Below are positions 35,375 through 45,380 of a stretch of 64,000 bases of DNA, one piece after another. The stretch covers positions 3,100,001 to 3,164,000 of the forward strand of contig JAVLRN010000004.1 in NCBI GenBank assembly GCA_032821775.1. The letters are read 5' to 3'. A model generated the notes under the pieces. That model was not told the origin of the DNA. It worked only from the letters and a program-made list of their open reading frames with translations, and did no database searches. This DNA is from Sanguinoderma infundibulare (Eukaryota > Basidiomycota > Agaricomycetes > Polyporales > Polyporaceae). The first letter of the stretch is position 1; each line of letters begins with the position of its first letter. The translations under genes and the position numbers were made by a program.

Positions 35375-36622
35375 GCGGCGAAAACACTTCGGTGCCGCCC
35401 CACGCGAGCGGGCGAACGAACGATTTGCACGCTCTCTCGTTCATTCTGTCTGAACGACAGCCTTGTCTGGCGACCCCGAGACGGACGCTGTGCTGTTGAA
35501 CTTGTTGTGGTCGGTACGGTCGCTGTGTACCTTTAGCTCCCTCCCCCCTCCCCCCTCCCCCCCACCTGTGTACCGTGGTGCACCGTCACGTTGTGTACGA
35601 TATGGCAGTCGGTTGTATTCGTTAGTGGCTGTAGCTCCCTTGACCATTCCTGCGCGCACGCGCAGTCTGCATGTTTGCTTGATCGGGTGATATGAATTAT
35701 GTCGACGTCTCTCGAGCGAACTCGAAGCGTTCATGCTTCAAGACGTGGGGGGGCTTCAGAAAAGCTCGCAGCTTGCTCGAGAACGCACACATAGGGCCAA
35801 CCTTGTACGTATGGGAGCTAACGAATATTAACGAATGTATTTCGATGAACTGGAAGTACAGGTGGAAGACTTTGAACTGTAAGGCACCTCGTAAGGTCGT
35901 CACCTCGTGTGCACGCGAACGACGGCCGAAATAATGCCTGATCAACAAACATTGATTTTCCCTTCATTAGCAACTCCCGACCCGATGGCATGCGCAGAGG
36001 ACTGAGCAGGTCGAGCTGGGAGTGAATAGCAAGGGCCCGGGAATAATAAGAGCAGTCCGAGAAGACAAGCAGGGGACGACCAAAGCAATCCGAGCTGAGA
36101 AGATAGAAACGTCTTGCGTGAAAATGAATCGATTAGAGGGTATCTGGAAGAGTCTGGATATGGTGGAGGAAGACGAACAGGAACCAGCGATTATTTTTGC
36201 GACTTTGTTGCCGATGAGTTTAGGGTCGGTTCGTGGCCATGGTGGACGCTGGTCTACTCGGACTCTAGGCGATCGACTCTACCCTCTACAATACACCCGT
36301 TGCGACCGTTGCGACCTTCGAAGACATCTGCCTACACCCACGTCTGTGACCGCTATTATTGGCTTCAACATGTGAGCACGTCCTGTGCAACTCCTTCTCG
36401 ACGCGCAGACGAAGAATACGGCGCTGGTGGACCGCCCGTCATTCCCGGTTTCAGAACAGAAGACACCGCCCAGGGGATTCTCGGGATGTCCGCGTCCGCG
36501 ATAATGGGTCTCAGCTCGCCCGCAGCCGGCAGTGGAGCGCGAACCAGCACAGGGGATGTCTCGCCCTCGCCCCTAGCCAGCGAACTTTCATTCCGCCGCC
36601 ATACTACCCCTACGCCGTCTTC
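35375..36622. other. Intergenic, no gene firmly supported
   Basis: No family-like frame. It may contain upstream exons of the DUF6533 gene, since the frame at 36,359-36,766 stays open well before the chosen ATG. Confidence 0.4.
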
Positions 36623-38312
36623 ATGGACTGGCGCGTGCACCCCGCAAACATCACGAGTTCACAAGACTTTTGGGATGCGTGGAATGCGAATCAGGAGGTG
36701 TTCGCGGCGATGCTGCAAGTGGAGGGGGCGGCACGGAGCGGAGGTCAGTCCCGTCCGCTTCTTTGACCCAGTTCCCATCTCACCTCCGTGGCCCTGGACG
36801 TGCATCTGACCCCACAGTCGCCGCGCTTGCGCTGTTGGCATGGGACGTCTTGACAAGCTTGGACGACGAGGTGAGTGTCCCATATTGATAATCAGATCCG
36901 CGATTTTGAGTGACTGTGGACTGTCAAGGTCGCGCTGATCTGGCGGTGAGTACGCAGCTTCTGCCGTCAAAACATCCGCCCTCAAGCCTCATGTCTGCCG
37001 CATGTTGTGATAGATCCCAATGGACCCTGCCCAAGGCGCTGTATCTCTTCGTCAGGTACTTCTCGTTAATCACCTTGATGTGCGTCCTGGGAGCCAAAAA
37101 GGGGCACAGAAGCGTCGCTGACATGAATGCAATCTGAACGTTAGCCTCCACAACATCCGCAACGCCCTTCCATGCATACCGTGGCTGGTCTTTGAAATAC
37201 TCGCCACGATGCTAGTGGAGTTTGCGGCTCAGGTGATCATCATCCTTCGAGGTGCGTCGTTCTCGCGATCACCCAAGCTCGCCGTCCAATGACCGCATTT
37301 GAACGCCGTGTCATGGAACGCCGTACTCCTTCGGAACGCCTTCATCGTACTGCGTTTCAGTTTATGCCATTCATGCCACGAAGGCGAAAATCCTGCGCAT
37401 CATGCTCGTGGGCTTCGTCGTCCAGGTTATCCTCATGGGAGTTACGCTGGGTGTCAGCATGCCGAAGATTGTAGCGGGCTTTTACTGCAAGGCGGCAGAC
37501 CTTCCCGTGGAGATGGTGTTGTACAGGTACCGGTTCATCAATCCTCTCCTTGGCTTCCGAGAATCAGTGTTCTCATGCCTATCATCTTCTTTTTCAATAT
37601 CACAGCACGGCATCGATAGTCTACGAGACGTTCCTGTTCGGTCTGATGATGCTGGGAGTGATCAACGGCGGGAAGTGGGGCTATGGAGATACCTCACTGT
37701 TGACGGTGCTCGTCCGCGATGGCGCCCTCTCATTCTTTGGGATATTCTGTGCGTCTGTTCGTTGCAGTGGCGTCGATCCTCATGCTCTGAACTGACAGGC
37801 TCTACAGTCGTAATGCTGCTGAACACGATCCTATTTACCATGGCGCCCACCACGCTCGTGCTGATGGGCTTTCCGTGAGTGTCTAGGCCTGCACGCATCA
37901 TACGAACTCGATCTGACAGTAATGACAAGATGGATTCTCGCGATCGTTGGGGTTGCGGTAAGTCCCTATCCACGTCCGGATAACGCACACGACGACCGAC
38001 GCTCATGCCCCCCCTCTTCAGGGCTCGCGTCTGATCCTCAACCTCCGCGCGCAACACGCCACGAACATCAGCGGGCCCTCTTCGCTTGCCGACCTCAATT
38101 TCGCTATCCCCTCGCACCTCTACTCGGTCGTCAACATCGACGATCTCGATCCTGCGGACGAAGACGAAGACCACGAAACCGACCGGGAGGACGCTGCTCT
38201 CAATCCCTCGCGCACCAACTCCGCGAGCAGCCGTAGCCATTCCCAACGCGTCACGCATCCTCGTACTCGCCATATTAATGACGTCGAATCCGCCTCGTAC
38301 TCGCCAATTTAA
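36623..38312 (+). CDS. DUF6533 multi-pass membrane protein
   Basis: About nine short exons join in phase. The DUF6533 signature is clear at the N-terminus: VAALALLAWDVLTSLDDEV, ALIWRSQWTLPKALYLFVRY. Further helices follow: IPWLVFEILATMLVEFAAQVI, LVGFVVQVILMGVTLG, YETFLFGLMMLGVING, VMLLNTILFTMAPTTLVLM. DUF6533 proteins are a large family of seven-helix-like membrane proteins in Agaricomycetes with unknown role. The start at 36623 is the nearest in-frame ATG before the domain; an upstream exon is possible. The acidic C-terminal tail (DLDPADEDEDHETDRED) ends at a stop inside the second copy of a 34-bp tandem duplication. Without the duplication the frame would continue 13 residues further, to a stop at about 38,370. 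Confidence 0.8.
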
Positions 38313-38326
38313 TGACGTCGAATCCG
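38259..38326. repeat. 34-bp perfect or near-perfect tandem duplication in the DUF6533 C-terminus
   Basis: Two adjacent 34-bp copies (38259-38292 and 38293-38326) share CCTCGTACTCGCC and AATGACGTCGAATCCG with only a few differences. Since 34 is not a multiple of three, the second copy is read out of frame and gives the stop codon TAA at 38310-38312. Confidence 0.9.
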
Positions 38327-38730
38327 CCTCGCCTTCGTCGCTCTCCCCGCAGAGGAGGCGACCATCATGACATTGACTACCCCTGCTGCGATGTGTAGAT
38401 ACACCTACGGACGTTGGCAGGGGCTGGCTGTACTTAGTCTATTCCTTCGCTTGCCTGCCCTGTTGTCGTCTATCGTACCCGTATCATTAGTGTTCTCGGA
38501 CTTATTTTTAATGTTCATGTCCTAGTGCACCTCATGTTGTCAATTGGAATTTAAACTTTCGGGAGTGAACTGCTTCCATATGAGGTTATGTTAGTGGCGG
38601 AAAGGAACCAAGCACCTCTATAACATGAGCAGGCGTTATTGACTACTCAATACTGTCAATGTCAAGGAGCATTCGCTACGTCGTGGGGGAGGATTAAACG
38701 GTATCAAAAAGTACGCACCAAGTTTGATAG

Positions 38731-38831
38731 TGGACATGTCCGGGATTGAACCGGACCCCTCTCGCAGCTACATGGTTCCGTGACACACAGCTATGCTAAG
38801 CGAGCGTGATAACCAACTACACCACATGCCC
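38731..38831 (-). tRNA. tRNA-Ala(AGC) with a 27-nt intron
   Basis: The minus strand folds as a tRNA. The acceptor stem GGGCATG pairs with CATGTCC plus discriminator A. The D arm contains TAGTTGGTTA, and the anticodon stem CTCGC/GCGAG encloses the loop TTAGCA-T with anticodon AGC. The T arm is TCCGG/CCGGA with TTCAATC. An intron of 27 nt sits at the standard place after base 37 (38767-38793). Mature length is 74. The sequence resembles yeast tRNA-Ala. A pol III terminator of five T lies 21 bases downstream on that strand (38706-38710). Confidence 0.92.
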
Positions 38832-39090
38832 CTTCATGAAGGGGACCCGGCGACATTCTCAGAGGCCATCCTCTAAATGGACGGAGTTGTGGTACGCTGA
38901 CAATGTTCTACGGAAGAACATTCAAGCAAGATTTCTATGTACGGATGAGTAAGATACAAAAGGTACTACATGTAACGCGCAAGTACATGTCCCAGAGATG
39001 CGCAAAGCGTCCTAGCAATTTGGCTCCGGGCACCACATCATACAAACGTAGGCCACATCTCGTTCGAGCACGGAGAGCGGCCTATCCATC

Positions 39091-40675
39091 TTACAGCAAC
39101 CAAGAAAACGCAGCAAGCACCAGCGCGCCTACACACGCACCAAACGCGCTGGAACCCTTCATGGCCGCGTTGCCCCCGCTCTGGTTGCTCGCCGCACCAG
39201 TGGTGGCACCGGAAGTGGAACTGGGCTGCGACGACGACGTCGCTCCGGTCGTAGCAGGCGCCGTGACGAGGACGGTGGACCCACCGGACGCAGAGGCGAC
39301 AAGGGCGTCGGTGAGCGAGAAGACCTTGACGTAGTTGATGTCAAAGTACGCGTTGGTGTAGTTCGTGCCGTTGTTGATGACGTTGTCGAGGTAGCAGGCG
39401 GTGGCGGTGCCGTCGCCGCCGCAGGTCGACTGGTACACGTTCGCGAGGCCCGCCCTGAGACGCGTATTAGTAGTGCGCGATTGTTATTGGGGAACGGCGT
39501 ACCAGTCGCCGCAGAGGGTGATATCGATGACGAGCTGTTGAGGCGTGAAGAACTCGGTGATGTTGCACGAGGAGGCGGGGTATGCGGCAGAGGGCGTGCC
39601 CCATGACGAGGTATCGATGCTCCCTGTGGCATTAGACACCGAGCTAGGAACGCTTGACCTCTGCGTTGTGAATCAGGACGGCTCGACTTAATCAGTCGCT
39701 GCAAGACGTACCGTCCAGAACCAGATACTTCATGCGCAAGTCAGTGTAGAGGACGTTTTGAGCTCAAAGAACATCACACGCACTAGATGCCAGACACATC
39801 GAGCTGCGTCGCCCAGACACCCCCACCGGCCTTCGCGAAGCTGTCGCCATAGCTGTTGGGCTGGTTCTCCGCAACGGTGCACCCCGAACCCTGCGTGCAG
39901 TTCGTACCGCCTGTGGTGCCGCTCTGGGTGACGCCCGATGCCTGCGTGCAGCCGTTCTGGGCGTGCAGTGCCATCTGGTTGTACGTCATGAGATTGACGG
40001 CCTCGATGATGTCGATTTCACCGCCGATGGGCCAGTTCTCGCCCTTGGTCCAAAACGCGGGCCATACCTATCATCCAAGGCGATGATACATGAGCATCCT
40101 GGCGGCCGTCTTCGCGGAGGCGGGACGTTTACGTACTGAGCAGCCATACGGTAGGTGATTCGCGTCAAACACGATCACCGAGCCCACCGGGAAGTAGTCA
40201 GTCGTTGTGATCCTGACCTGTTTATTCGTAACGGAAATGGACGGGCGTCAGCTTGCATTCCGCCCAGACCGCGAACCGCCGGCAAAATAAGTGTCCGATC
40301 GCAGGCGGCCCGGTGACGCAGCGAAATGGACGCACCGAGTCTCGCTTGTAGTTGTACGGCACGAAAGTCGTGTTGTCGACCTTGATGATGGCGTGCCCAG
40401 CACCGTCGACGTACGCCAACTGCTCTTGCGTCGCGTTCGCCTGCGTGACCCAGTTGACATCACCTGCCCCACCGAACCGTCTTGAGTCAACTTGTTCACG
40501 CAAAGAGTAGAACAGGGAAGGGGGGCGCACCGTTCGTCAAGTTGTCGTAGTTCCCGTAGAAATCCCATCCAGAGAAGAAACTCGAGCCCGAGTATTCACG
40601 GACAAGATTGTACGCGGCGAAAGTGCTAGGCACGGAGGTCAAGAGAGCAGCTGCAAGTGGGGCGGCGAGGTGCAT
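39091..40675 (-). CDS. GH16 endo-beta-1,3(4)-glucanase (laminarinase type), GPI-anchored
   Basis: The enzyme would cleave beta-1,3 and mixed-linkage glucans in the wall or outside the cell. Start ATG at 40675 gives a signal peptide (MHLAAPLAAALLTSVPSTFAAY). Exons in order supply SSFFSGWDFYGNYDNLTNG, DVNWVTQANATQEQLAYVD, ITTTDYFPVGSVIVFDANHLPYGC, VWPAFWTKGENWPIGG and the catalytic motif EIDIIEAVN (ExDxxE), a Cys-rich stretch (NGCTQASG, GTNCTQGSGC), YIWFWTRSSVPSSV, SSCNITEFFTPQQLVIDIT, CGDWAG and TNAYFDINYVKVF. This order matches fungal Lam16A-type GH16. A Ser/Thr-rich linker and a hydrophobic end (FGACVGALVLAAFSWLL) indicate a GPI anchor. About six short introns. The divergent neighbour is the bHLH gene. 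Confidence 0.92.
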
Positions 40676-40820
40676 TTCTCTAAGAGAGGAGAGCGTTCGG
40701 TGTACCTCGGAGGCTCGCAATTTGCTTGTCAAGTATATCTCAGAACTCGGGGGAGGACCAAGAACGGGGAAGAGAGTGGAGGACGAGCTCGGGAGGCTCG
40801 CGCAGGACCACGGGGCGCGT

Positions 40821-40829
40821 TTATATATA
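40821..40829 (-). promoter_or_regulatory. TATA box of the GH16 gene
   Basis: On the minus strand TATATATAA lies about 150 bases before the ATG at 40675. The long A/T alternation in a GC-rich setting makes it the best core promoter candidate. Confidence 0.5.
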
Positions 40830-41757
40830 CTGACCGGAGCGCAGCAGGAGCAAGGTAAGCTAGCGTCTCGTTGGAGAACCTAGCCGCTGCGTGTACTACT
40901 GTGGAGGGTGTGGCATGTCAGTAGATATGCTCAGGTAAGCCGGCTTCTTCTGGGCACGAGGCAGGAATATGGGCAGCATATAGTCAGGTCGGACAAGGTG
41001 TCAGAAGCACGCGGCAGGTGGCAGATGATGCGCAGGAACATTGTTGCGAGCCCGTTCAGGAACGCTGCCTGCTTCCGGCCACTGTGAAGATTTGGACCAC
41101 ACCTCGGTCAACGCAGGAGTCAACACGTCAAGGGTTCTTTGCGCACCACCGAGGCTTGCCATGCACTCTCCACTCTCCTCTCGACTTCTCCCTCCCACTG
41201 CGACTGCTGGCTCTCCGCTTACAACTCTTTGTATAACTCGAAGCGCTTGCTCCGCATCTTGCGCAGCTCCTTGACGTTATCTTGGGGGAATCATCTCGAA
41301 GATGGGTGAACTCACGGCCACGTCAAGGCCTGGTGTTCCATGGTTGTAAGACAAGGGTGCTCAACGAGGTGGACGTCGCCCAGTGTCGCCCTGTGCCGCG
41401 TCGCACAGCGAGCTCGGATGAGAGGGCCGGGAATGGCCCGTGCGCAGGCGATGGCCTTATTTGGGTGCATTTTGATCTGTTTGCCGCGTTTTCTCACGTG
41501 AAGGGTATATATACGGCCTCGTGACCAGGACGTGACCTCGTTTCCCTCCCCCGTGATCGACTTGTCCCCGGCATTATCCCTCGAGCTCGCCGTGTCCCCC
41601 AGCGAGCGGGTCTACTACGCCGTCCAGGACGACGAACATAATAAAGCTTGACTGAGGCAGCTTGCCAATACACCCATCCCTGAAGGTCCGACGGCATCAA
41701 CTCAAGTCCTCCGCTCAAGAAGTTGTCCTCCGATACCCTATAACCTTCTAGGAAGCG
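40830..41757. other. Divergent intergenic region (GH16 / bHLH)
   Basis: No gene seen. A second TATATATA at 41506-41513, about 245 bases before the bHLH ATG, may serve that gene; CACGTG-like bases (TCACGTGAAG at 41494-41503) stand just upstream of it and would be a natural E-box for a Cbf1-type factor, so self-regulation is conceivable. Confidence 0.4.
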
Positions 41758-43443
41758 ATGGCATCTACGCAGCCCGCCCACGACCCCGCCCTTCAATTCC
41801 CTCCCGCCGCCAACCAGCAACCATCCGGCAATCCCCCACCAGCCCCAGGCCCGACGCAACCCAACCTTCCTGGCAATGTCCTTGCCGGTATGAACCCCGA
41901 GCAGCTTGCTGCCATCCTGAAGCACATCCCGGACCTCTTGAATAGGGTGCGTGCCTCCTGTTTTATCCCCGATCGCGTCCCATCCACGCCGGCGCCCTGC
42001 ACCGCGGATGCGCACCCCGTTGCCCACGGGTGCGTCGGGCGCGCGCTCCACGTGATCGAGACATCGGTCACGTTCGTCGCGGTGATCGCGGCGGCGCGTG
42101 CGCACGGGTGCACGACACCGCGCAACGTATGTCAGACCGCGATAGACATAGACTTTGACTCGGCTTCTGTTCTGCGGTCAAAGTAGAAGGTAGCCGGACG
42201 GCCATGGCCGTTGCGCTTCTCCATTTCATCCCCCTGCTGCGAGACCATGGGGCCGAAGAGGCTATCGGAACCGTCGGGGCCAGATCCATATCCGTCTGGT
42301 GCCTCGCGCGCGGCTTCTGTGCTATCCTGGGAATCCAGTTGCTTTGTGTACTCTATCTTGACATACTTTATGGTTTCCGTTTCTGTGTGCGGCGCCCCTG
42401 CGCGCGTCCTGTCTTCGTATGCGTGTCCTTGTTGTGACTCGAGCCCTAACCATGCGTCTGCGTTAGGGAGACCTGAAAGACTCGGCCGCGGCTGAGGCCC
42501 TCTCGCACCTCTCCCAAGGGGCTTTTATTCCCGCTGGTCACCCCGGCCAGTTCCCCCCTCATGGCATGCCTCTACCCATGGCCGGCGAACCTGGTCCATC
42601 ATCCCATCCCCGCGGCCCACCAAATCTCGGCCAGCTCTCTGCCGCTGCGTCTGCGCTGCAAGCTGCTGTGCACCAAGCGGCCCCGCCTCCTCCCCAGCCT
42701 GAGGAGGAGAGTCCGAGCGCAGGCGGCGGCGAGGGCAGCGGTGAGGAGGGCGAAAAGCCCGCCGCTCCAGCGAAGGCGACAGGCCGGCGCGGCGGCCGGA
42801 ATCCGACTATGACCAACGACGAGTGGGCGCGTGTAAGAAAGGATAACCATGTACGTTATTCGCATCGTCCCCTTCTTTCGCGTGATCTGCATCCCTGACC
42901 CTCCACTTGCCCCGCCATGAACAGAAAGAAGTCGAGCGCCGCCGGCGCGGCAACATCAACGAGGGCATCAACGAGCTCGGGCGGATCGTGCCGAACGGGT
43001 CGGGCGAGAAAGCCAAGGGCGCGATCCTCTCGCGCGCGGTACAGTACATCCACCACCTGAAGGAAAACGAGGCGCGGAACATCGAGAAGTGGACGCTCGA
43101 GAAGCTGCTCATGGACCAGGCGATGGGCGACCTCCAGGCGCAGCTCGAGGAGATGCGTCGGATGTGGGACGAGGAGCGCGTCGCGCGCCAGCGGGCCGAG
43201 GCCGAGCTCGAGCTCTTGCGCGGGCATGGGGCGGGTGCGGCGGCGGGGGCGTCGGCATCGAACGGGAGCCCGCCCGCCGCTGCGCCTGCGCCTGCGGCGG
43301 CATCCGCCGGGGGGACTACGCCGAACTCGACGGGGACGGTGAAGGAGGGCGGGAAGCGCGAGAGGGAGGAGGAAGAGAGCGAGAAACCCCAGGTGGAGCA
43401 GGCAGACGGCGGGGAGAGGTCTAAGAAGCCGCGTGTGGAATGA
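41758..43443 (+). CDS. CBF1: bHLH transcription factor, Cbf1/CPF1 type
   Basis: Three exons (41758-41946, 42467-42850, 42925-43443) encode 363 residues. The basic region and first helix, DNHKEVERRRRGNINEGINEL, are diagnostic of the Cbf1 family. The loop and helix 2 follow (GEKAKGAILSRAVQYIHHLKE), then a leucine/coiled segment (WTLEKLLMDQAMGDLQAQLEEM). In yeasts Cbf1 binds CACGTG at centromeres and at sulfur-metabolism promoters. The N-terminal 190 residues are Pro/Ala/Gln-rich and acidic, and the tail is Ala-rich, ending in a basic SKKPRVE. The bHLH junction falls exactly between His and Lys of NH-KEVERRRR. The first intron (520 bp) is ten times longer than the second and may hold regulatory sequence. 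Confidence 0.92.
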
Positions 43444-45380
43444 CGGGATGAAAGTCCACGCTTGGGTGTTTAGTAGGTGTGGCCGACGGTGCGTTGCGCT
43501 CTTTCTCCGAAGTTTGTTGTCCTTACCCCGCAGACGGCCGACTAACAAATTTCGCGTTGTGTAGGTTAGACAGCGAGTGACAAGCTGGTCGTTCTTGTGT
43601 CCTGCGTGTATATGCGCTGCATTCTGTAGTATACCTATATCTTTGTACTTCTTCGGACTGGTTCGTCTCGAGTTTACGAGTTACGACTGTATGATGAAAG
43701 TGTATTTGTACCGGTCGACTTATGCATACGTCTTTGGTTCTTGGTTGTCAACTTTTAAGTAATATGAGCTCAACGAGTAGTCGATAGGGATGGCCGTTAT
43801 AACTATTCTCTCAATATTATGCACTGTACGTGCACTCTTAACCATCAACGTCAAGCTGACGTTCCGGCTTCCAGACGCGTACATGCGTGCGTACGCAGTG
43901 GAGTATGTAGCGCATCAGGAGCTAGTACAGTGACGAACCAATAACGGGGCCTCGATACATAAACATGTCCAATATATATGGCGTTGTCATGGAGCTAGGT
44001 ATGTAGCCGGCCTCCTGCTCCTAGCTCGAGGCCGCTTTGTCAAAGACTGCCGGTCTTCATGGTCCGTCGTTAATTAATCACCTTCGCGCAGCCCGGTACG
44101 GCCGTCATTTACAAATTGAACTCGCGACTATGTACAGGACTTGCCCGTCCGTCCGGCGTCGCGGATATCGAAGCCTAAAGCCTACGTTGCTTTCGACGGG
44201 CGTTCCGCGGCCACGTTTTGCAGTGATGACGTTCGGTTGAAGGTGGGTGCGGCGTCAATCGGGGGCGTAAGTGGTGTAGATCGCCGGAACGAAATCGAGG
44301 GTGAGTAATACAGGTCATAAGTAATTTACTATATATGTAGTAAGGACATACTGTGTGCGCGGTGCGGAGGACGCTCGGTCGTCAATTTGGGGGGCAAAAC
44401 ATGTGGGTGGAGACCGTGGACTGGGCGGCGTGAAAGATCGGAGTACAGACGACATATGCATTAGCGCTGCCAGATGTCGTCACGTTGGATCACGCACCGG
44501 TGGAGATACTATCGTCGGCGTCGTCGAGTGTGGTGTTTGGGCCTGAACGTGAACACTCCGCAGCGATGGGCACATATGCGCTCGTCTGATCGCATGCGGC
44601 GTGGGCACCGGCGATTTGATGCATATGGTCGGACACGATATTAGGCCATCTGGGTGTAATCCGAAGACGGGCGTGACGGTGCGCGGGTTTGGGTATCATA
44701 CGTAGTTGGGGTACGTGCGGGTCGACGGGATCCCGCGATGGTACGAGCAGCAAGACAATGGTGGCGTTGGTGGCGTTGATGGCGCCGATTGTGGGCTTTG
44801 TGGGCATGGTTTGTTCGCCGCGCGGGGGATCGGGCAGCGGGTTGTTGGTCGCGGAGTTGGACGGGGGATGAGTTGCTTGATCAGGGCAAGGCTCGGGCAA
44901 GCTGGCAGCTGCCGGCGGAGATCTCGCCTGTGACTGGCTCACGGCGTGCCTGGAGGTGACCTGCTCTGCACCACTGTCGACCGCCACCTGCGAGGGAAAG
45001 TAGTGGAGCTGGCGGGGCTAACAGGGGACCGGTGCCACTGGAGGGGGCATGTTGGGTAGGATGGTGCTTCCGTCTGCTGCGAACTTTGCCCGTCTGGCTG
45101 GAGCGGTGCCAAAGACGGGCTCGTTTACGTTTCAATGGCCGATCTGGGGCCGGATTCTGACTGGGAGAGGACTGGGATAGGGTCCGATACTCTCTCGTTC
45201 TCCCTGCACGCCGTGGGAGCACAGAACGTCGCTCATCACCCGCCTCGGCAACATCCTCGCCCCCGCAGATCTTCTAAAGCTCCCCTCTGCGACGCCAATC
45301 TCATCTCTCGCCTCTGTCTTCTTCGAGCCCTCAGGCCCGCCCCCGGCTCGCCCACCCTCACCTACACATCGACGCCTACA
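43444..45380. other. Intergenic, no gene seen
   Basis: About 1.9 kb without a supported gene. A minus-strand frame at 44,490-44,987 has no family resemblance and a composition like random GC-rich DNA. The last 200 bases are the CT-rich leader of the G-alpha gene. Confidence 0.5.

Noticed and set aside
44490..44987. 165-residue minus-strand frame between the bHLH and G-alpha genes
   Set aside because: Low-complexity Pro/Ala/Thr composition and no family resemblance.
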